Positions 6,493 to 8,802 of a DNA stretch of 8,802 bases are shown here, in pieces. Within the stretch, counting starts at the first letter, position 1, and every line of letters starts with the position of its first letter. The notes under the pieces were generated by a model. That model saw nothing but the letters and a program-made list of their open reading frames with translations, made no database searches and was not told where the DNA came from. The translations under genes were made by a program, and so were the position numbers. This DNA is from an uncultured Flavobacteriales bacterium (lineage in GTDB: Bacteria; Bacteroidota; Bacteroidia; Flavobacteriales; CALTNV01), in assembly GCA_943845485.1 (NCBI GenBank), contig CALTNV010000087.1, forward strand, positions 1-8,802, read 5' to 3'.

Positions 6493-6550
6493 TTTTTGTT
6501 GTTTACTAAAGATAATCATTTCTAAAAAGAGCTTTTTTTAGCAACAAAAA
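6493..6550. repeat. Nested inverted repeats between the PLP gene and the small ORF
   Basis: The outer arms TTTTTGTTG (6493-6501) and CAACAAAAA (6542-6550) are exact inverted copies. Inside, CTAAAAAG (6522-6529) faces CTTTTTTTAG (6532-6541), pairing with one extra T. The stems are almost all A-T. The structure could be a weak terminator for the PLP gene or a binding region upstream of the small ORF; low complexity makes chance likely. Confidence 0.35.
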
Positions 6551-6600
6551 CAACAAGGAAAAATAACAAACTATATTATAAATAATCTTATTTTTTTAAA

Positions 6601-8439
6601 TTAAATGTTTTCAATAAACTTTAAAAACACTTTTTTATGATGTTCTAAATCTAGATTTGGAGATACTGATACTCTGGCGATATAATCTTTATCACCTTCT
6701 TTAGTGGTACCTTGAGTAGATGTTGCTGGTATTGTCCAATAACAACCTTTCAATTGCCCATAACTCACACAATATTTACTTTCATTTGGTATTTCCGAAA
6801 TCATTAAATTGATCAATTTATGATTTAATGCTCTTTTATAAGTTTCCTTTTCTTCAGGTGTGTTTCCTTTTGTAGGTAGGTCTAACGAAAAAACAGAAGG
6901 TGTAAAGCCTTGTTCAGCCAATTCTTCAGACACAAAGTTTATTTTAGCCTTTGGTAAAGTCTTGTTTATAAAATTCACAAAATCTCTTGTGTTTTTATAA
7001 GCATCAACAATTCTCTGTTCCATTGAAGGTAGTTGGTTTGCTAAAATTTCATATTGAAGTTTGGTAGCTTCATTGTCACACGCAATTAAATTTTTTTCAA
7101 TTTTTTCAATCAAATATGCTGCTTTATTGTTAGAAACACAGTAACCAGCTGTACATTTTCCGCCACTTGGAAATTTTGATCCACTGGCATATGAAATACT
7201 TTTTACTGATGCTAAAATAGCATCTTCCTCTAAAAAATTAACATTAGGGCAAAACGTTTGGTCTAAAATAAAAACAGGGGCAATGGCCAATTTACCATTT
7301 TCTGTTTTACGTTCTAAACTTAATACTTCTCGTAATTTATTTAAATCAGGGACTTCAACTCTAGGGTTAGTTGGTATTTCAGCAATAATATATGGTACAG
7401 CATCTTGTTTTGCAATTTTATTTAAAACAGTATCAATACTCCTTACCATGTCATAACCATCATCAACAGGTAAATCAACAATATCAACATTATCTGAACA
7501 AGCAGCAACTCTTCTTGCTTGGTCGTTTGTTCCTCCATAACAATTTGGAGGAACTATAAATTTAATTTTTTTTCCTTTATGGTTCATCAAAGCGTCCTCT
7601 ATTAATCCCATCATAATTGCATACTGAATTGATAGGCCACTTGATCCAACTAAAGGTTTTGTGTTTGATTTTGTTATTTTTTTGATGGAGTTTAAAACAT
7701 CAACTTTGTTGGAAGAATTATATTCTTTAGTATTTAAAGGTTGATTTATAATTTGATGCAGAGCTATAAAACAATTTATTGGAGTCATTGAAATTGTTTC
7801 CCTTCTTCTTACATGTTGAATTTCGGAGATATAGTGCTCATTCTCTTCTTTGTTAATAAATAAAACACTTCCAATATTTTCAATATTATTGATGCTAAAA
7901 TCGATGTTTTTATTTACATTAAATTCAGATATATTTTTCGTTTTTGAAAGTAGTATTGTTGAACCATCATATTTTGAAACATCCTCAATTTCGTCAATTT
8001 TTTTAACATCAAATTGATATTTGTACACTCTTTTTATTAAATCGGCGTCAAACATTTGTGGTAACTCATCAAAGTAAACAATTTGAGTGTTTTTATGTAA
8101 AAAGAAATTCTTTCTAAGAATTGCTAAAATAGGCATTGTTTGTGACGAAAAACTAATAATGTTTTGTGCTTTCGTATGATTTAATTTAGCTATGGTCCAT
8201 TCAAGAATACTTGATAATGGATGTCCTAATCTAATATAATCATATGCTGTAGGAAGGTTTTTTAGTGCTGATAAAGAACTGTTGTTAGTGTTATAAAACT
8301 CACTAAACTGCTCTGTAAATTCAGTTTTTGCCTTGTCTTCGTTGTATATGTCTAATCTGTGAGTGGTTAATGTTAGCCAATCATTAGGCATATTTTTTAT
8401 TACATCTGATATATAGCTTAATACTTTATTATCTTTCAT
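6601..8439 (-). CDS. Long PLP-dependent enzyme of the Cys/Met metabolism family
   Basis: The C-terminal 350 residues or so show the motifs of the cystathionine gamma-synthase/lyase family (fold type I): GSSGLSIQYAIMMG (265-278, cofactor phosphate region), NCYGGTNDQ (299-307, PLP-contacting Tyr301), AEIPTNPRVEVPD (352 onward, Asn358), ILDQTF (Asp393, pairing with the PLP nitrogen), SGSKFPSGGK (Lys422, probable Schiff-base Lys) and ARVSVSPNLD (Arg589, probable substrate-carboxylate Arg). The Asp-to-Lys spacing of 29 is close to that of the family. At 612 residues it is about 200 longer than bacterial MetB or MetC. The N-terminal part resembles the start of the same fold (LGHPLSSILEWTIAKLN..AQNIISFSSQ, 71-100) but has no Lys site. 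The layout recalls long fungal cystathionine gamma-synthases such as yeast Str2. The exact reaction cannot be told; a transsulfuration role is inferred. It is a lone gene, with 209 bases upstream. Confidence 0.87.
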   Translation of the reverse strand: MKDNKVLSYISDVIKNMPNDWLTLTTHRLDIYNEDKAKTEFTEQFSEFYNTNNSSLSALKNLPTAYDYIRLGHPLSSILEWTIAKLNHTKAQNIISFSSQTMPILAILRKNFFLHKNTQIVYFDELPQMFDADLIKRVYKYQFDVKKIDEIEDVSKYDGSTILLSKTKNISEFNVNKNIDFSINNIENIGSVLFINKEENEHYISEIQHVRRRETISMTPINCFIALHQIINQPLNTKEYNSSNKVDVLNSIKKITKSNTKPLVGSSGLSIQYAIMMGLIEDALMNHKGKKIKFIVPPNCYGGTNDQARRVAACSDNVDIVDLPVDDGYDMVRSIDTVLNKIAKQDAVPYIIAEIPTNPRVEVPDLNKLREVLSLERKTENGKLAIAPVFILDQTFCPNVNFLEEDAILASVKSISYASGSKFPSGGKCTAGYCVSNNKAAYLIEKIEKNLIACDNEATKLQYEILANQLPSMEQRIVDAYKNTRDFVNFINKTLPKAKINFVSEELAEQGFTPSVFSLDLPTKGNTPEEKETYKRALNHKLINLMISEIPNESKYCVSYGQLKGCYWTIPATSTQGTTKEGDKDYIARVSVSPNLDLEHHKKVFLKFIENI

Positions 8440-8451
8440 AGTAAAACTTTA

Positions 8452-8636
8452 ATTGGTGTTTTCAACTTGCTAATCAATGCTTAAAGTTTATCTTAATTTT
8501 AGCACAACAGTAGGTATGAAATTATTTATCTGGTAAAGATATATTGATTACTTGTAATTTTTATAAAATAATAATGGATTTTAAATAAAATAACATCTAA
8601 CAATAATGTGCTATTATGATTTAATATTGGTGTTTT
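8452..8636. repeat. 11-bp direct repeat ATTGGTGTTTT in the intergenic region
   Basis: Identical copies lie at 8452-8462, just upstream of the PLP gene start, and at 8626-8636, just after the TruA-like stop. They bracket the 209-base intergenic space, which otherwise shows no gene, strong hairpin or consensus promoter. The repeat could be a paired regulatory site or chance. Confidence 0.4.
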
Positions 8637-8648
8637 TAATGTCTTAAA

Positions 8649-8802
8649 TTATTCAAGTCCAAATTTTAGCATTGAAATAATATTATGATTATTATCAAGT
8701 TTTAAAAAAGGATATTCAACCTTACTTAAAAAAAGCCCATTTGGATAGGCTGGTTTTTTTTCTTTCAAATCTATTTTTAAATTTAAAATTTGCTCAAACT
8801 TT
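8649..8802 (-). CDS. C-terminal end of a TruA-like tRNA pseudouridine synthase (5'-partial)
   Basis: An open frame of 50 codons runs from the window edge to a TAA at 8651-8649. It contains KKPAYPNGLFLSKVEYPF, which resembles the C-terminal strand of TruA (for example KPEGLYLVAVDYP in E. coli), where pseudouridines at tRNA positions 38-40 are made. The match is short. The usual Arg/Ala/Gly-rich lead-in seen in Bacteroidota TruA is missing, and the last 18 residues (KLDNNHNIISMLKFGLE) are an extra tail, so this may be a divergent paralogue or another protein. The active-site Asp would lie outside the window. The 209 bases between this stop and the PLP gene contain no gene and no clear terminator. 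Confidence 0.55.
   Translation of the reverse strand, partial: KFEQILNLKIDLKEKKPAYPNGLFLSKVEYPFLKLDNNHNIISMLKFGLE

Noticed and set aside
7589..7597. AAAGCGTCC in the PLP gene as a second copy of the pth palindrome
   Set aside because: It shares only nine bases, is not symmetric there, and is explained by ordinary codons.
8725..8762. Hairpin-like AGCC/GGCT with A and T runs
   Set aside because: It lies within the coding frame of the TruA-like gene; the A and T runs come from Lys and Phe/Leu codons and the stem is interrupted.

Overview
The window looks like the chromosome of a marine or freshwater-type Flavobacteriia (Bacteroidota). The DNA is very AT-rich and genes start without clear Shine-Dalgarno sequences. 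Promoters fit the Bacteroidota pattern (TTG, then TAnnTTTG). The gene order prs-rplY-pth is one commonly met in this phylum. The organism assignment is an inference from these signs and from protein style; no database search was possible.

Layout, left to right. (1) 1-2030, plus strand: nearly complete polyphosphate kinase ppk1, missing only its first codons. (2) 2027-5272, minus strand: a compact four-gene operon read prs, rplY/ctc, pth, hemW, with gaps of 26, 14 and 2 bases. It supplies PRPP, a ribosomal protein of the L25/Ctc family, peptidyl-tRNA recycling and a heme chaperone. Its last gene overlaps the end of ppk1 tail to tail by 4 bases. (3) 5273-5417: a divergent promoter region serving prs on the minus strand and a tRNA on the plus strand; it is unusually rich in symmetry. 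(4) 5418-5541: tRNA-Leu(CAA) followed by a strong intrinsic terminator. (5) 5661-6162, plus strand: a small predicted lipoprotein with its own promoter and a bidirectional terminator. (6) 6197-6484, minus strand: a 95-residue protein with a GRPKGKRNK motif, of the kind often seen near phage genes. (7) 6601-8439, minus strand: a 612-residue pyridoxal-phosphate enzyme of the Cys/Met-metabolism family with a long N-terminal extension. (8) 8649-8802, minus strand: the last 50 codons of a gene resembling the C-terminus of tRNA pseudouridine synthase TruA, running off the window.

Most of the window is housekeeping. I see no defence island, transposon, CRISPR array or clear new multi-gene system. 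The most striking non-gene signal is a perfect 28-bp palindrome inside pth, phased so that both strands encode the same nine-residue peptide. Next come the symmetric elements around the prs promoter and the double-length architecture of the PLP enzyme.
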